Below are positions 8,119-15,861 of a stretch of DNA of 27,252 nucleotides, in pieces. Numbering within the stretch: position 1 is the first letter of the stretch; every line of letters begins with the position of its first letter. The notes beneath the pieces are model-generated. The model did not search any database and had not been told where the DNA came from. It saw only the letters and a list, made by a program, of their open reading frames with translations. The stretch is taken from contig JAFQLN010000147.1 in assembly GCA_017414585.1 (NCBI GenBank), positions 1 to 27,252 on the forward strand. The letters run 5' to 3'. A program made the translations under genes and the position numbers. This DNA comes from Clostridia bacterium. GTDB taxonomy: Bacteria > Bacillota_A > Clostridia > Oscillospirales > CAG-272.

Positions 8119-8850
8119 TTACCGGCTTTCAGTACCGGATTCCAGTTCTCTTGCCGCACAAAGAAGAGCTGCGGTCAGTGCGGGTTTGTCATTGGCACGG
8201 AAGAGCGGCAGAAAAATACCGACTGCTGTCCGCACCGCGCCGCCGGAATCGCGGATGGATGCTGCCGCTTCATAGATGGATTCTTTTTCGCGGGTGTAGT
8301 ATCCGGCTGTCCGGTGTGCCTGCAGCTCTTCGAGGAACGCGGCGATTTCTTCATCGGAAGGATTTTCTGTGCCGGGAATGCCGTTTTCGGCAATGTGCGC
8401 TTCAATGACGTCAGAAGGCTGTTCGGACAGAAGCAGCATCCCCGTGGCGGTCCGGTAGATTTCCTTCGCTTCGGGATAACGGTGGTTGACCGTGACAGCA
8501 GACTGGTCCATGACGCGCAGAAGAACATAGCGTTCCTGCCCGCGCCAGACGCTCAGGACTGCCGACGCCTCTGTCTCTGCTGCCAGCCGTTCCAGAATCG
8601 GCTTTGCCCGTGTCAGGAGAACTTTGTCATAGTCCATGGTGCTTCCGGTCAGCATATACGCGCTGACGCCGAGCTTCCAGCGTCCGTTCACACGTTCGAG
8701 ATAGTTCCGTTTTGCCAGTACCTGCACGATATTGGAAACGGTTGTCGGCTTTTCTCCGATGGCAGATGCAATGGCGGAGAGTGTTTCTCCCTCCGGTTTG
8801 GAGGAGAGAAATTCGAGAATATTGAGGGATTTGTGGATTACTTTAATCAT
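8119..8850 (-). CDS. IclR-family transcriptional regulator
   Basis: A 243-residue regulator. The N-terminal winged helix-turn-helix is recognisable: VIHKSLNILEFLSSK, then LSAIASAIGEKPTTVSNIVQ. The C-terminal effector-binding domain shows the family features VMDQSAVTVNHRYPEAKEIY, RTATGMLLLSEQP and GGAVRTAVGIFLPLF. The start at 8850 places the helix-turn-helix at the usual distance from the N-terminus, although no good Shine-Dalgarno sequence precedes it; that space is taken by two small inverted repeats. It is the first gene of a two-gene operon with the QueG-like gene, so it probably controls that gene and itself. The effector is unknown. Confidence 0.9.
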   Translation of the reverse strand: MIKVIHKSLNILEFLSSKPEGETLSAIASAIGEKPTTVSNIVQVLAKRNYLERVNGRWKLGVSAYMLTGSTMDYDKVLLTRAKPILERLAAETEASAVLSVWRGQERYVLLRVMDQSAVTVNHRYPEAKEIYRTATGMLLLSEQPSDVIEAHIAENGIPGTENPSDEEIAAFLEELQAHRTAGYYTREKESIYEAAASIRDSGGAVRTAVGIFLPLFRANDKPALTAALLCAARELESGTESR

Positions 8851-8851
8851 A

Positions 8852-8875
8852 ATTCAATAATGTTGAATGCAATTC
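8852..8875 (-). promoter_or_regulatory. Candidate IclR-type operator between transcript start and start codon
   Basis: ATTCAA (8852-8857) and TTGAAT (8863-8868) form an inverted repeat with a five-base spacer. It overlaps a second one, GAAT-gca-ATTC (8865-8875). Both lie downstream of the predicted transcript start (about 8890) and end two bases before the ATG. A bound regulator here would block elongation or initiation. Confidence 0.5.
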
Positions 8876-8897
8876 ATTTATAATGGATTTTTTCTAC

Positions 8898-8926
8898 ATT
8901 ATAGCATGACAGTCTGTTTTTGTCAA
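8898..8926 (-). promoter_or_regulatory. Consensus sigma-A promoter of the IclR/QueG-like operon
   Basis: On the minus strand: TTGACA (8921-8926), a 17-base spacer ending in TGC, and TATAAT (8898-8903). Both hexamers match consensus fully, with an extended -10. Confidence 0.9.
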
Positions 8927-8949
8927 GGGGAAAGGAATAAAAAAGCCTC

Positions 8950-9002
8950 TCAAAAAGAAAAAAAGTCTCCCGCAGTACAGCGTGTACCGTCAGGGAGACT
9001 TT
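8950..9002 (-). terminator. Terminator of the threonine aldolase gene
   Basis: AAAGTCTCCC (8962-8971) and GGGAGACTTT (8993-9002) form a perfect ten-base-pair stem. On the minus strand it is followed by a seven-base U run and further U-rich sequence. It starts nine bases after the stop codon. Confidence 0.9.
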
Positions 9003-9010
9003 GTGTTCGG

Positions 9011-10036
9011 TTACAGAAGTGCCGCCAGTGCGTCCACATCTTCTTCACGGGTTGCCCATGAAGTTGCAAAGCGGACGACGGTGTGGTTTTCGTCGAGCTT
9101 GATCCAGAAACTCAGCGTGACGTTTTCGCGCAGTTCCAGAAGCTGTTCATCTTCGAGGACAACAAAAATCTGGTTTGTCGGGGAGTCGATGAAGAAGCGG
9201 TAATTCTTTTCGTCAAAGATTTTCCGCAGTTTATCCGCCATGGCGATTGCGTTTGAGGCGATATCGAAGTACACATTGTCCGTGAACAGCGCGTCAAACT
9301 GCACGCCGACGATCCGGCTTTTTGCGAGCATGGCGCCGTTCTGCTTGACGATGGTGAGAAAATGCTTCGGCGCGTTGTTTTTCGGGAACACAACCGCTTC
9401 GCCGCAGAGCGCACCCACTTTGGTTCCGCCGATATAGAATACGTCGCACAGCGCAGCGATCTCCGCCATGGTGATGTATGTGCCGGGAGTCATCACGCCG
9501 TAGCCGAGTCTTGCACCGTCGAGAAACAGGGGCAGATCATAGGCACGGCAGACCTTTGCCAGCGCTTCGAGTTCGGCTTTCGTGTACAGCGTACCGAACT
9601 CGGTCGGATGGGAGATATATACCATGCCGGGGAACACCATGTGCTCGTGGCTTTCGTCGTCGTAGAAGGTTTCGAGATACGCCTGCAGAGACTGTGCATC
9701 CAGCTTTCCGTCCCGATGAGGCAGTGTGAGAACTTTGTGTCCGGACAGCTCCACCGCACCGGCTTCGTGGCAGGCAATATGTCCGGTTTCTGCGGCAATC
9801 ACGCCTTCGTAGGAGCGGAGCATCCCCGCGATGACGGTTTTGTTCGTCTGCGTGCCGCCGGTGAGAAAGTAAATATCGGCATCGGGAGCTTCGCAGACTT
9901 TGCGGATTTTCTCTTTTGCGGAGAGGGAATAGCGGTCACTTCCGTAGGGCGCGAGTTTTTCGTCATTGGTGCGGATCAGCGCTTCGAGAACGGCAGGACA
10001 CGCACCTTCGGTGTAGTCATTTTCAAAATACAGCAT
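9011..10036 (-). CDS. ltaE: Low-specificity L-threonine aldolase (PLP enzyme)
   Basis: A 341-residue enzyme of the normal family length. It splits L-threonine or L-allo-threonine to glycine and acetaldehyde using pyridoxal phosphate, in the cytoplasm. The Schiff-base lysine is K206 in YIGGTKVGALCGEAVVF. D173 in FLDGARLGYG should contact the cofactor ring nitrogen. FLTGGTQTNK (57-66) matches the phosphate-binding region, and GHIACHEAGA (85-94) carries the His that stacks on the cofactor. The gene stands alone between its own promoter (10075-10103) and terminator, with GAGG at eight-base spacing before the ATG. Beta-eliminating PLP enzymes are related, but the motif set favours threonine aldolase. 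Confidence 0.92.
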   Translation of the reverse strand: MLYFENDYTEGACPAVLEALIRTNDEKLAPYGSDRYSLSAKEKIRKVCEAPDADIYFLTGGTQTNKTVIAGMLRSYEGVIAAETGHIACHEAGAVELSGHKVLTLPHRDGKLDAQSLQAYLETFYDDESHEHMVFPGMVYISHPTEFGTLYTKAELEALAKVCRAYDLPLFLDGARLGYGVMTPGTYITMAEIAALCDVFYIGGTKVGALCGEAVVFPKNNAPKHFLTIVKQNGAMLAKSRIVGVQFDALFTDNVYFDIASNAIAMADKLRKIFDEKNYRFFIDSPTNQIFVVLEDEQLLELRENVTLSFWIKLDENHTVVRFATSWATREEDVDALAALL

Positions 10037-10074
10037 TTTTAAAACCTCGGTTCTGTTTTTTAAGATTTATGTTT

Positions 10075-10103
10075 ATTATAGCACAGCAAAGACCCGGATG
10101 CAA
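10075..10103 (-). promoter_or_regulatory. Promoter of the threonine aldolase gene
   Basis: Minus strand: TTGCAT (10098-10103), a 17-base spacer ending TGTGC, then a perfect TATAAT (10075-10080). The weak -35 is offset by the extended -10. Confidence 0.75.
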
Positions 10104-10111
10104 CATATATG

Positions 10112-10148
10112 TAAAAGAAAAAGCCCATCCCGGGAAGGGACAGGCTTT
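10112..10148 (-). terminator. Terminator of the lipoprotein gene
   Basis: A GC-rich hairpin (10136-10148 with 10119-10131) reads AAAGCCTGTCCC then GGGATGGGCTTT on the minus strand and continues into TTCTTTT. It lies about 15 bases after the stop at 10164. Confidence 0.85.
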
Positions 10149-10163
10149 GGTATGGAACAGAGA

Positions 10164-10865
10164 TTACTGAGCCTTTTTGATGGAAGTGATGTGCGGGTTT
10201 GCACCTTCGTACCAGTAGAGGTAGCCTTCTACATCAACAACATCGCCGACTGCGAGTGTGCCAACGGTGGTGTAAACATCGGAATCCGTACCGGTGAGGT
10301 AAACTTCTACGCAGAAGGAGTAGCTTGCGCCGCCGTGACCGAGGGTAACGTAAATGTCGTCGCCGGGTTCGCCGTTCCTGTATTCGATCGCTTCAACGGT
10401 CATGCCCTTGAAGGATGCGAGCTGGTTCTGATACTTGATGAGGTCTTCGGAAGCGAGCTTGTCGGTGAGATCAACGGGTTCTGCGATGTAGCTGCCTTCG
10501 AGGATTTCCCACTTTGCATCAACGATTTCAACTTCGCCTGCCCATGCTGCCTTGAAGCCGGTTACCTTGATCTTGGTGCCGGGGACGAGCTTGTTGTATT
10601 CTTCTTCGGTGCAGGGCATTTCATAAATGAAATATGCGCCTTCTTTGTCCTGGGTATAGAAAGTACCCTTGTTGTCCCACCAGGACTGCTTGCCCTGAAC
10701 GTAGGTTTCGATAACAACTTCGCTGTCCAGTGCGGCAGCATCGTATTCCGCGTAGGTCATAACGCCTTCACCCTTGACATCGGGTGTTTCAGCGGGTTCG
10801 GATGCACATCCGACAACTGCGACGGACATGACGAGTGCGAGAAGCATTGCAATGATCTTCTTCAT
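10164..10865 (-). CDS. Lipoprotein with two OB-like halves, function unknown
   Basis: A 233-residue lipoprotein. The signal peptide ends in the lipobox VVGC (Cys20), followed by a short acidic tether. The mature part has two similar beta-rich halves. Each holds a strand pattern typical of OB-fold modules: LVPGTKIKVTGFKAAWAGEVEI in the first half and LAVGDVVDVEGYLYWYEG followed by PHITSIKK in the second. Tandem OB-like lipoproteins are common on Gram-positive surfaces, but their ligands are mostly unknown. GGAG precedes the ATG. The gene has its own promoter 26 bases beyond the solute-binding protein stop. No terminator separates it from the ABC operon, so read-through may also express it. Confidence 0.75.
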   Translation of the reverse strand: MKKIIAMLLALVMSVAVVGCASEPAETPDVKGEGVMTYAEYDAAALDSEVVIETYVQGKQSWWDNKGTFYTQDKEGAYFIYEMPCTEEEYNKLVPGTKIKVTGFKAAWAGEVEIVDAKWEILEGSYIAEPVDLTDKLASEDLIKYQNQLASFKGMTVEAIEYRNGEPGDDIYVTLGHGGASYSFCVEVYLTGTDSDVYTTVGTLAVGDVVDVEGYLYWYEGANPHITSIKKAQ

Positions 10866-10966
10866 TTTTTATCTCCTTTGATTGCTTTTCCGCCATCGGA
10901 CGGAATCGTTTGAGAAAGCGGAAAGTGCATTTCGGACACCTTTCGTTTTCATTTCGTACATATTTA

Positions 10967-10995
10967 ATTGTACGCAAAACCGGTCAATAAGTCAA
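10967..10995 (-). promoter_or_regulatory. Promoter of the OB-like lipoprotein gene
   Basis: Minus strand: TTGACT (10990-10995), a 17-base spacer and TACAAT (10967-10972). The predicted leader is about 95 bases. Confidence 0.75.
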
Positions 10996-11020
10996 TGTGA
11001 ATTCTATCCATTTTTTGTCT

Positions 11021-12613
11021 TCATTTTTTGGATTTTTTGACCAGTCCGACTGCGAGATATGCGAGAATACAGATCCAGACGCCGCCGAGCGCGGAAAGCA
11101 GGAGAACGGAGGCGGCAGGGAGCGGACCGAAGTCCGTTTTTGCCGTTACCCCCTGTGCCTTCTGGTCGAGGCGGTAGAGGGAATTCATTTCCGCGTACAG
11201 CTCGTCAAAATACGCTTCGTCCACCGTTTCCTTGCGGCGCACGGACTTGGTGACCTCCTCGATCATCTGACCGGCTGCGCTGCGGAGCGATGCCGAACCG
11301 TTGAAGACGGGCGTGACGAAGGTTTGGTCCACATGGCTGAGCAGGAGTTTGGACGCCTTGATTTTGACCTCGTAGTAATAATCGTTGTCCTCGCCTTCGC
11401 GGGAGAGATAGTCGGTGTATGCAGTCGAAGTCTGCGCCTTGGTCGTGACGGGCACATAGCCTTCGGTGTTGGCATACGCGATCTGCACTTTGTTTGTAAG
11501 CATATACTGCATGAACAGCCACGATGCGAGAACTTCCTGCGGGTCGGACTTATTGAAGATGCACATCGACGGTCCCTGTGAAATCATGGCGGGATTGTCC
11601 GGGTCAGCCTGCGGGATCGGCATCACAGCCGTTTCAAACTCGACGATATTTTCTTCGGCAATGTCGATCAGCGGCGCATCCGAACCCATCCAGGTAGCGC
11701 CTGCCGTGGAGTCCACAGCGAAGACGCACTGTCCGGCATTCAGGAAATTGGCGGGATAGCTGGATATCTTGAAGGTCGAGAACGCGCTTTCGCCGACATT
11801 GTAAGCAATCGTTTTCAGGATTTCTTCTGTGGTGTCGTTGAAAATGAGGATTTCGCCCGCCTGCGTGGAGTAGTCCGCGCCCATCTGACGGAGCATCTGG
11901 ATCATCATGTTGTCCGTGGATTTGTAGATGAACGGGATCATGACCTTCTGACCGTTCAGAAGATAGGTGCCGTCCGCATCCTGCTTTGCCGCCGCACGGG
12001 AGACTTCAAAGACGAAATCCCATGTGAGCACATCGGGCAGGGTGTAGCCGAGCTTTTCGACATAGGTTTTGTTGATATAGCACGCTTCCGTTGAACGCAT
12101 ATAGGGAACAGCGTAATGCGCACCGTCAATCACACATTCCGCGAGGAACTGCGGGACGATTTCTTCCGCTGTCGGCGCGTCAAACTTCACCGCGCTGCCG
12201 CCGAGCCCGTATTTTTCATGCTCGAACAGCTCGTCCAGAGGAACAACCACGTTCGTACCGGTTTTATAGGTCGCAATGTGGTCGGGGTAGGTGATGCACA
12301 CGTTCGGCGTGGTGTTCGTCGAGATGTTCGTGATGACATCGTTGTAGATCCTGCCGTAGTCGGTGTAAAGCCGCAGATTGACTTTGATATTCGGGTAGAC
12401 AGCCTCGAAATCTGCAATGGCATCTTCGTATATCCCCACCTGCGTGAGGTTTGTGTCATTCTTCGCCCAGAACGTGATTTCGTAGGTCTTTGTTTCGTCA
12501 AATTCTTCCGGAATCACAAACGGATCCATGCCGCGGGAGCCGTGACAGGAGGCAAGAAGCGGCAGCAGGGTGAAAACTGCCAGCAGCAGCGCAAGGAGTT
12601 TCTGTATTTTCAT
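11021..12613 (-). CDS. Sugar ABC transporter solute-binding lipoprotein with extra C-terminal membrane segment
   Basis: A 530-residue binding protein, the last gene of the importer operon. The signal peptide ends in LLASC (Cys23 lipidated). The body is a family 1 solute-binding protein: KTYEITFWAKNDTN at the start of the mature domain, FEAVYPNIKVNL, and a hinge region with PYMRSTEACYINKTYVEKLG. Unusually, the chain ends with a hydrophobic stretch of about 25 residues (about 500-525) and the positive tail KKSKK, so it may be held at both ends. A longer frame starts at 12832, but it overlaps the upstream permease by 223 bases and has no ribosome binding site. The ATG at 12613 overlaps the permease stop codon as ATGA, with GGAGG upstream, giving translational coupling. 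The substrate is probably an oligosaccharide. Confidence 0.9.
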   Translation of the reverse strand: MKIQKLLALLLAVFTLLPLLASCHGSRGMDPFVIPEEFDETKTYEITFWAKNDTNLTQVGIYEDAIADFEAVYPNIKVNLRLYTDYGRIYNDVITNISTNTTPNVCITYPDHIATYKTGTNVVVPLDELFEHEKYGLGGSAVKFDAPTAEEIVPQFLAECVIDGAHYAVPYMRSTEACYINKTYVEKLGYTLPDVLTWDFVFEVSRAAAKQDADGTYLLNGQKVMIPFIYKSTDNMMIQMLRQMGADYSTQAGEILIFNDTTEEILKTIAYNVGESAFSTFKISSYPANFLNAGQCVFAVDSTAGATWMGSDAPLIDIAEENIVEFETAVMPIPQADPDNPAMISQGPSMCIFNKSDPQEVLASWLFMQYMLTNKVQIAYANTEGYVPVTTKAQTSTAYTDYLSREGEDNDYYYEVKIKASKLLLSHVDQTFVTPVFNGSASLRSAAGQMIEEVTKSVRRKETVDEAYFDELYAEMNSLYRLDQKAQGVTAKTDFGPLPAASVLLLSALGGVWICILAYLAVGLVKKSKK

Positions 12614-13491
12614 CCCTTCGTTCCTCCTCTCGCAACGCCTTCCATAATCTTGCTGCGGAAGATGAGGAACAGGACAACCAGCGGGACGGAAATGACCACA
12701 ACCGCTGCCATCATCGCCGGAATGTTCTCCCGCCCGAAGCCGTTTTCGCGGATCTCCTGAATGCCGTTGGAGACGAGGTAATACGCTTCGTCGTCCGTGA
12801 TCAGGCGCGGCCAGACATAGGAGTTCCAGCATTCGATGACCTTGAGAATCGTGATTGTAACAATTGTCGGGCGGCTGATCGGAATCATCACGCGGAAGAG
12901 ATATTTCAGGTCGGATGTACCGTCCACCTTTGCGGCGTAGTAGAGTTCATCGGGAATCTGCGCGAAGTTTTCTTTGAGAAGATAGATATAGAAAACGCTT
13001 GTCACCGACGGGAGAATCAGTCCCCAGAAGGTGTTCCGCAGATCCCAGTTCGTAATCGTCTGGAAATTTGTGATGATCACCAGCTCGTTCGGAATCATCA
13101 TGAGCGCGAGAAACAGCGTGAAGACGAGATTCTTGCCCCGGAATTCCAGTCTTGAGAACGCGAACGCCGCCGGAATGATCACAACCAGCATGAGTGCGGT
13201 CGTCGACACGGTGAAAATGATGGTATTCAGAAAATACTTCGCCAAAGGAACCGCCGTGAATGCGTCGATGTAGTTTTCAATGGTCGGGGAGAGCGTGATG
13301 AACTGCGGGATGTATTCCGCGTTGTAGGATGCGTAGCTTTTCACGGAGGAAAGAATCATCCAGTAAAACGGGAACAGAACCATGACCGCCCACAGAACAA
13401 GGAACGTGTAGAGGATGATATGGAGCACGGTTTTTCGTCTCTGCGCGGCTTTTTCGATTGCTTCGTAATCGGTATGTTTTGTCTGATTCAT
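12610..13491 (-). CDS. Sugar ABC transporter permease, MalG/UgpE type
   Basis: A 293-residue inner-membrane permease with six predicted membrane segments. The first is IILYTFLVLWAVMVLFPFYW. The ATPase-contacting EAA loop is ELYYAAKVDGTSDLKYLFRV followed by MIPISRP, placed in the last third as expected for MalG-type subunits. The C-terminus FRSKIMEGVARGGTKG is typical of the family. It lies 19 bases after the MalF-type gene with AGGAGG before its ATG, and its stop overlaps the solute-binding protein start by four bases. It forms the channel together with the MalF-type subunit. Confidence 0.95.
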   Translation of the reverse strand: MNQTKHTDYEAIEKAAQRRKTVLHIILYTFLVLWAVMVLFPFYWMILSSVKSYASYNAEYIPQFITLSPTIENYIDAFTAVPLAKYFLNTIIFTVSTTALMLVVIIPAAFAFSRLEFRGKNLVFTLFLALMMIPNELVIITNFQTITNWDLRNTFWGLILPSVTSVFYIYLLKENFAQIPDELYYAAKVDGTSDLKYLFRVMIPISRPTIVTITILKVIECWNSYVWPRLITDDEAYYLVSNGIQEIRENGFGRENIPAMMAAVVVISVPLVVLFLIFRSKIMEGVARGGTKG

Positions 13492-13510
13492 TGTATGCTT
13501 TCCTCCTTTC

Positions 13511-14401
13511 TCAGTAGTGGACGTGCTTTTTGGAGATGAGCAGGTTGATGACCGTGATCGTCAGCACGATGGCAAAGAGAATGATCGCCGCCGCAGACGC
13601 ATAGGACGGGTATCCCCCGCTGTCGCCGTAGAGCATATCGTAGATATAACCGACGATGGTGTTCATTTCCGCTGCATTGAGGTTTGTGCCGAAAAGCGCC
13701 ACCGCATCGCTGTATGCCTTGAACGCGCCGATAAAGCCGGTGATGATGAGATAGAAGAGGGTCGGGGAGATCATCGGGAGCGTGATTTTCGTAAACACTC
13801 TCCAGCGCGGGGTTGCGTCGATTTTTGCCGCATTGTAGTAGTCCTGCTTCACGGATGCGAGGGCGGAGGTGAGAATCAGGATTTTGAACGGCATGACAAC
13901 CCAGATCGTATAGAAGCACAGAACGAACATTTTCGCCCAGTACGGACCGTCAATGAAGTCCACGGGACCCGCATTGACAATGCTGAGAAGCAGATTCGCC
14001 AGCCCGTCCGTATACGGTGTTTTTTTGAAGAGAATCATGAACACCAGCCCGACAGCGAGCGTATTGGTGACGTACGGGAGAAAGTACACGGTCTGGAAAA
14101 GATTGCGCAGTTTCTGAATCGACGCAAGGGCAGTCGAAATGAGCAGCGCAATGCCCGTGGACAGCGGTACTGTAATGGCAACGAGGATGAAGGTGTTTTT
14201 GAGCGCCTGCAGGAAATAGGGATCGTGCAGGACATATTCGTAGTTGTATCCGCCGACGCCGAAGAAGGTCTGGGAAGCCGAGTTGTAGCCTTCCTCGAAG
14301 GAGTAGATGAATACATCAACGAGCGGGTAGACCATGAACACGCCGAGGAACAGAATCGCCGGCGCGAGGTACAGCCACGCTTTGTTGTTTCTGTTTTCCA
14401 T
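13511..14401 (-). CDS. Sugar ABC transporter permease, MalF/UgpA type
   Basis: A 296-residue inner-membrane permease with six predicted membrane segments, starting with LYLAPAILFLGVFMVYPLVD. The EAA loop is DYYNAAKIDATPRWRVFTKI followed by TLPMISPTL. It is short, lacking the large periplasmic loop of E. coli MalF, as is normal for the Gram-positive UgpA/LacF group. GGAGGG precedes the ATG, 12 bases after the ATPase gene. It is the partner of the MalG-type subunit encoded next. Confidence 0.95.
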   Translation of the reverse strand: MENRNNKAWLYLAPAILFLGVFMVYPLVDVFIYSFEEGYNSASQTFFGVGGYNYEYVLHDPYFLQALKNTFILVAITVPLSTGIALLISTALASIQKLRNLFQTVYFLPYVTNTLAVGLVFMILFKKTPYTDGLANLLLSIVNAGPVDFIDGPYWAKMFVLCFYTIWVVMPFKILILTSALASVKQDYYNAAKIDATPRWRVFTKITLPMISPTLFYLIITGFIGAFKAYSDAVALFGTNLNAAEMNTIVGYIYDMLYGDSGGYPSYASAAAIILFAIVLTITVINLLISKKHVHY

Positions 14402-14413
14402 ATCCGCCCTCCG

Positions 14414-15517
14414 TTATTTTACATCGAAGCGGATGCGTTCTTCGGAGTCTTTCCGGAAGAGATGCACCTTTGCGGGCTTGAGATCGAAGCGCACGGTTTC
14501 GCCGCCGAGTTCTGCGAGGTTTTCCGCTGAGATAATCGCACGGACGGGGGTATTTCCCGCTGCCGGATGGGTGATGATCACGCTGATATCGCGTCCCATG
14601 ACCTCGATATTTTTGAGATTTGCTGTCAGTGCGCCGGTTTTGGAGAGAACATAGCCTTCCGGACGGATCGCTGCGGTGACGTTCTGATCGGGGACGTTTT
14701 TCACATCCAGCACCGCTTCGGAGCCGATAAAGAGCTTTCCGTTCTTTACCTGTGCGTCGTATACACCGACCGGGGGCGTGCCGAGGAACTTTGCGACAAA
14801 GAGATTGGTCGGATCGTCATACACATCCTGCGGCGCACCGATCTGCTGGAGAATACCGTCCTTCATGACGACGATCATATCGGAAATGCTCATGGCTTCA
14901 TCCTGGTCGTGCGTGACGAACATGGTTGTGATGCCGGTTTCCTGCTGAATGCGCTTGATTTCCTCGCGGGTCTGGAGGCGCAGCCGTGCATCGAGGTTGG
15001 AAAGCGGTTCGTCGAGCAGAAGCACGCGCGGCATTTTTACAAGCGCTCTTGCAATGGCGACACGCTGCTGCTGACCGCCGGAAAGCTCGCTGGGTTTGCG
15101 TTCCAGCAGTCCGTCAAGCTGGACGAGCGCGGCGATTTTTTCCGCTTTTGCGTTCATTTCTTCCTTGGTCATCTTATCCTTCCCGCGCAGATTTTCGAGA
15201 GGGAAGATGATGTTCTGCCGGACGGTGAGATGCGGGTAGAGCGCATAGTTCTGGAAAACAAGTCCGACACCGCGGTTTTCGGGCGGCAGTCCGGTTACAT
15301 CGTCCTCGCCAAAGAAGATTCTGCCGGAAGTAGGCTTCTGCAGTCCGCAGATGAGCGAGAGCATGGTACTCTTGCCGCAGCCGGAAGGACCGAGCAGACC
15401 GATGAGTTTTCCGTCGGGAATTTCAAAAGTGAAATCGCTGACGGCAGTGATTTCCCCGCCGATTTTTTTATTCCGGTTCGGGAATTTTTTTGTTAAATGT
15501 TCAAGTACAACTTTCAT
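14414..15517 (-). CDS. Sugar ABC transporter ATPase, MsmK/UgpC type
   Basis: A 367-residue ATPase and the first gene of the importer operon. It has Walker A GPSGCGKS (43-50), Q-loop Q89 in GLVFQNYALYP, signature LSGGQQQRVAIARAL (145-159), Walker B VLLLDEPLSNLDA (from 165) and switch His203 in FVTHDQDEAM. The C-terminal third carries the TOBE-type regulatory domain found in MalK-like subunits (AAIRPEGYVL). Many Clostridia use one shared ATPase for several importers. Having it inside this operon suggests a self-contained system, but it could also serve the orphan solute-binding protein at 3727. GGGAG precedes the ATG with about eight-base spacing. Confidence 0.95.
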   Translation of the reverse strand: MKVVLEHLTKKFPNRNKKIGGEITAVSDFTFEIPDGKLIGLLGPSGCGKSTMLSLICGLQKPTSGRIFFGEDDVTGLPPENRGVGLVFQNYALYPHLTVRQNIIFPLENLRGKDKMTKEEMNAKAEKIAALVQLDGLLERKPSELSGGQQQRVAIARALVKMPRVLLLDEPLSNLDARLRLQTREEIKRIQQETGITTMFVTHDQDEAMSISDMIVVMKDGILQQIGAPQDVYDDPTNLFVAKFLGTPPVGVYDAQVKNGKLFIGSEAVLDVKNVPDQNVTAAIRPEGYVLSKTGALTANLKNIEVMGRDISVIITHPAAGNTPVRAIISAENLAELGGETVRFDLKPAKVHLFRKDSEERIRFDVK

Positions 15518-15571
15518 GGATACACTCCCTTTGTGAAAGAGATGATGGAAATGCAGACTGTATACAGGGAA

Positions 15572-15600
15572 ATTATAGCACAGACGGGTACGATGTGCAA
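15572..15600 (-). promoter_or_regulatory. Proximal promoter of the sugar ABC importer operon
   Basis: Minus strand: TTGCAC (15595-15600), a 17-base spacer ending TGTGC, then TATAAT (15572-15577). The predicted leader is about 45 bases. Confidence 0.75.
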
Positions 15601-15607
15601 GCGGGAG

Positions 15608-15622
15608 CGGAAAAGTTTTCCG
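15608..15622 (-). promoter_or_regulatory. Perfect palindrome just upstream of the ABC operon promoter
   Basis: CGGAAAAGTTTTCCG is a perfect 15-base palindrome (central G), eight bases upstream of the -35. AGCGGAAAAG (15606-15615) recurs inverted as CTTTTCCGCT (15644-15653). It is a candidate operator; the regulator is unknown and none is encoded next to the operon. Confidence 0.45.
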
Positions 15623-15723
15623 GATAAGAAAAAAGGCATGGCGCTTTTCCGCTGGAATCGGGAAACTGCGTCAGCCCTGTGTCTGTTCGATTGGAGCCTC
15701 TTCTGAGACACGCCCATATATTT

Positions 15724-15753
15724 ATTATATCATATCCGCCGGGGCATTGTAAA
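15724..15753 (-). promoter_or_regulatory. Possible distal promoter of the ABC operon
   Basis: Minus strand: TTTACA (15748-15753), an 18-base spacer and TATAAT (15724-15729). It would give a leader of about 200 bases that includes the palindromes at 15606-15653. Confidence 0.5.
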
Positions 15754-15826
15754 GATAAATATGAACGATTTTTGATTTTCTGTGCTTTGAACAAAAAATA
15801 ATTGTATTCTTTTGATAAAATACCAA

Positions 15827-15855
15827 TTGCATCCGGGGGTAAATTGTGCTATAAT
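15827..15855 (+). promoter_or_regulatory. Promoter of an apparently non-coding plus-strand transcript
   Basis: TTGCAT (15827-15832), a 17-base spacer ending TGTGC, then TATAAT (15850-15855). It has the same architecture as the promoters at 10075 and 15572. Confidence 0.75.
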
Positions 15856-15861
15856 ACAGAT

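Noticed and set aside
6967..8883. 638-codon plus-strand open frame opposite the QueG-like and IclR genes
   Set aside because: It is antisense to two recognisable genes and crosses their intergenic gap. It has no ribosome binding site or domain, and its Cys/His/Arg-rich text reflects the codon bias of the real genes.
10098..10913. 271-codon plus-strand frame opposite the OB-like lipoprotein
   Set aside because: The minus-strand frame has signal peptide, lipobox, SD, promoter and terminator; the plus frame has none.
12614..12832. N-terminal extension of the sugar-binding protein
   Set aside because: The extension overlaps the permease gene by over 200 bases, has no signal peptide, and an SD plus lipobox signal peptide start at 12613.
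13517..14530. 337-codon plus-strand open frame opposite the MalF-type permease
   Set aside because: The minus strand encodes a membrane protein with EAA loop and SD. The plus frame is hydrophilic, unmotivated and antisense.
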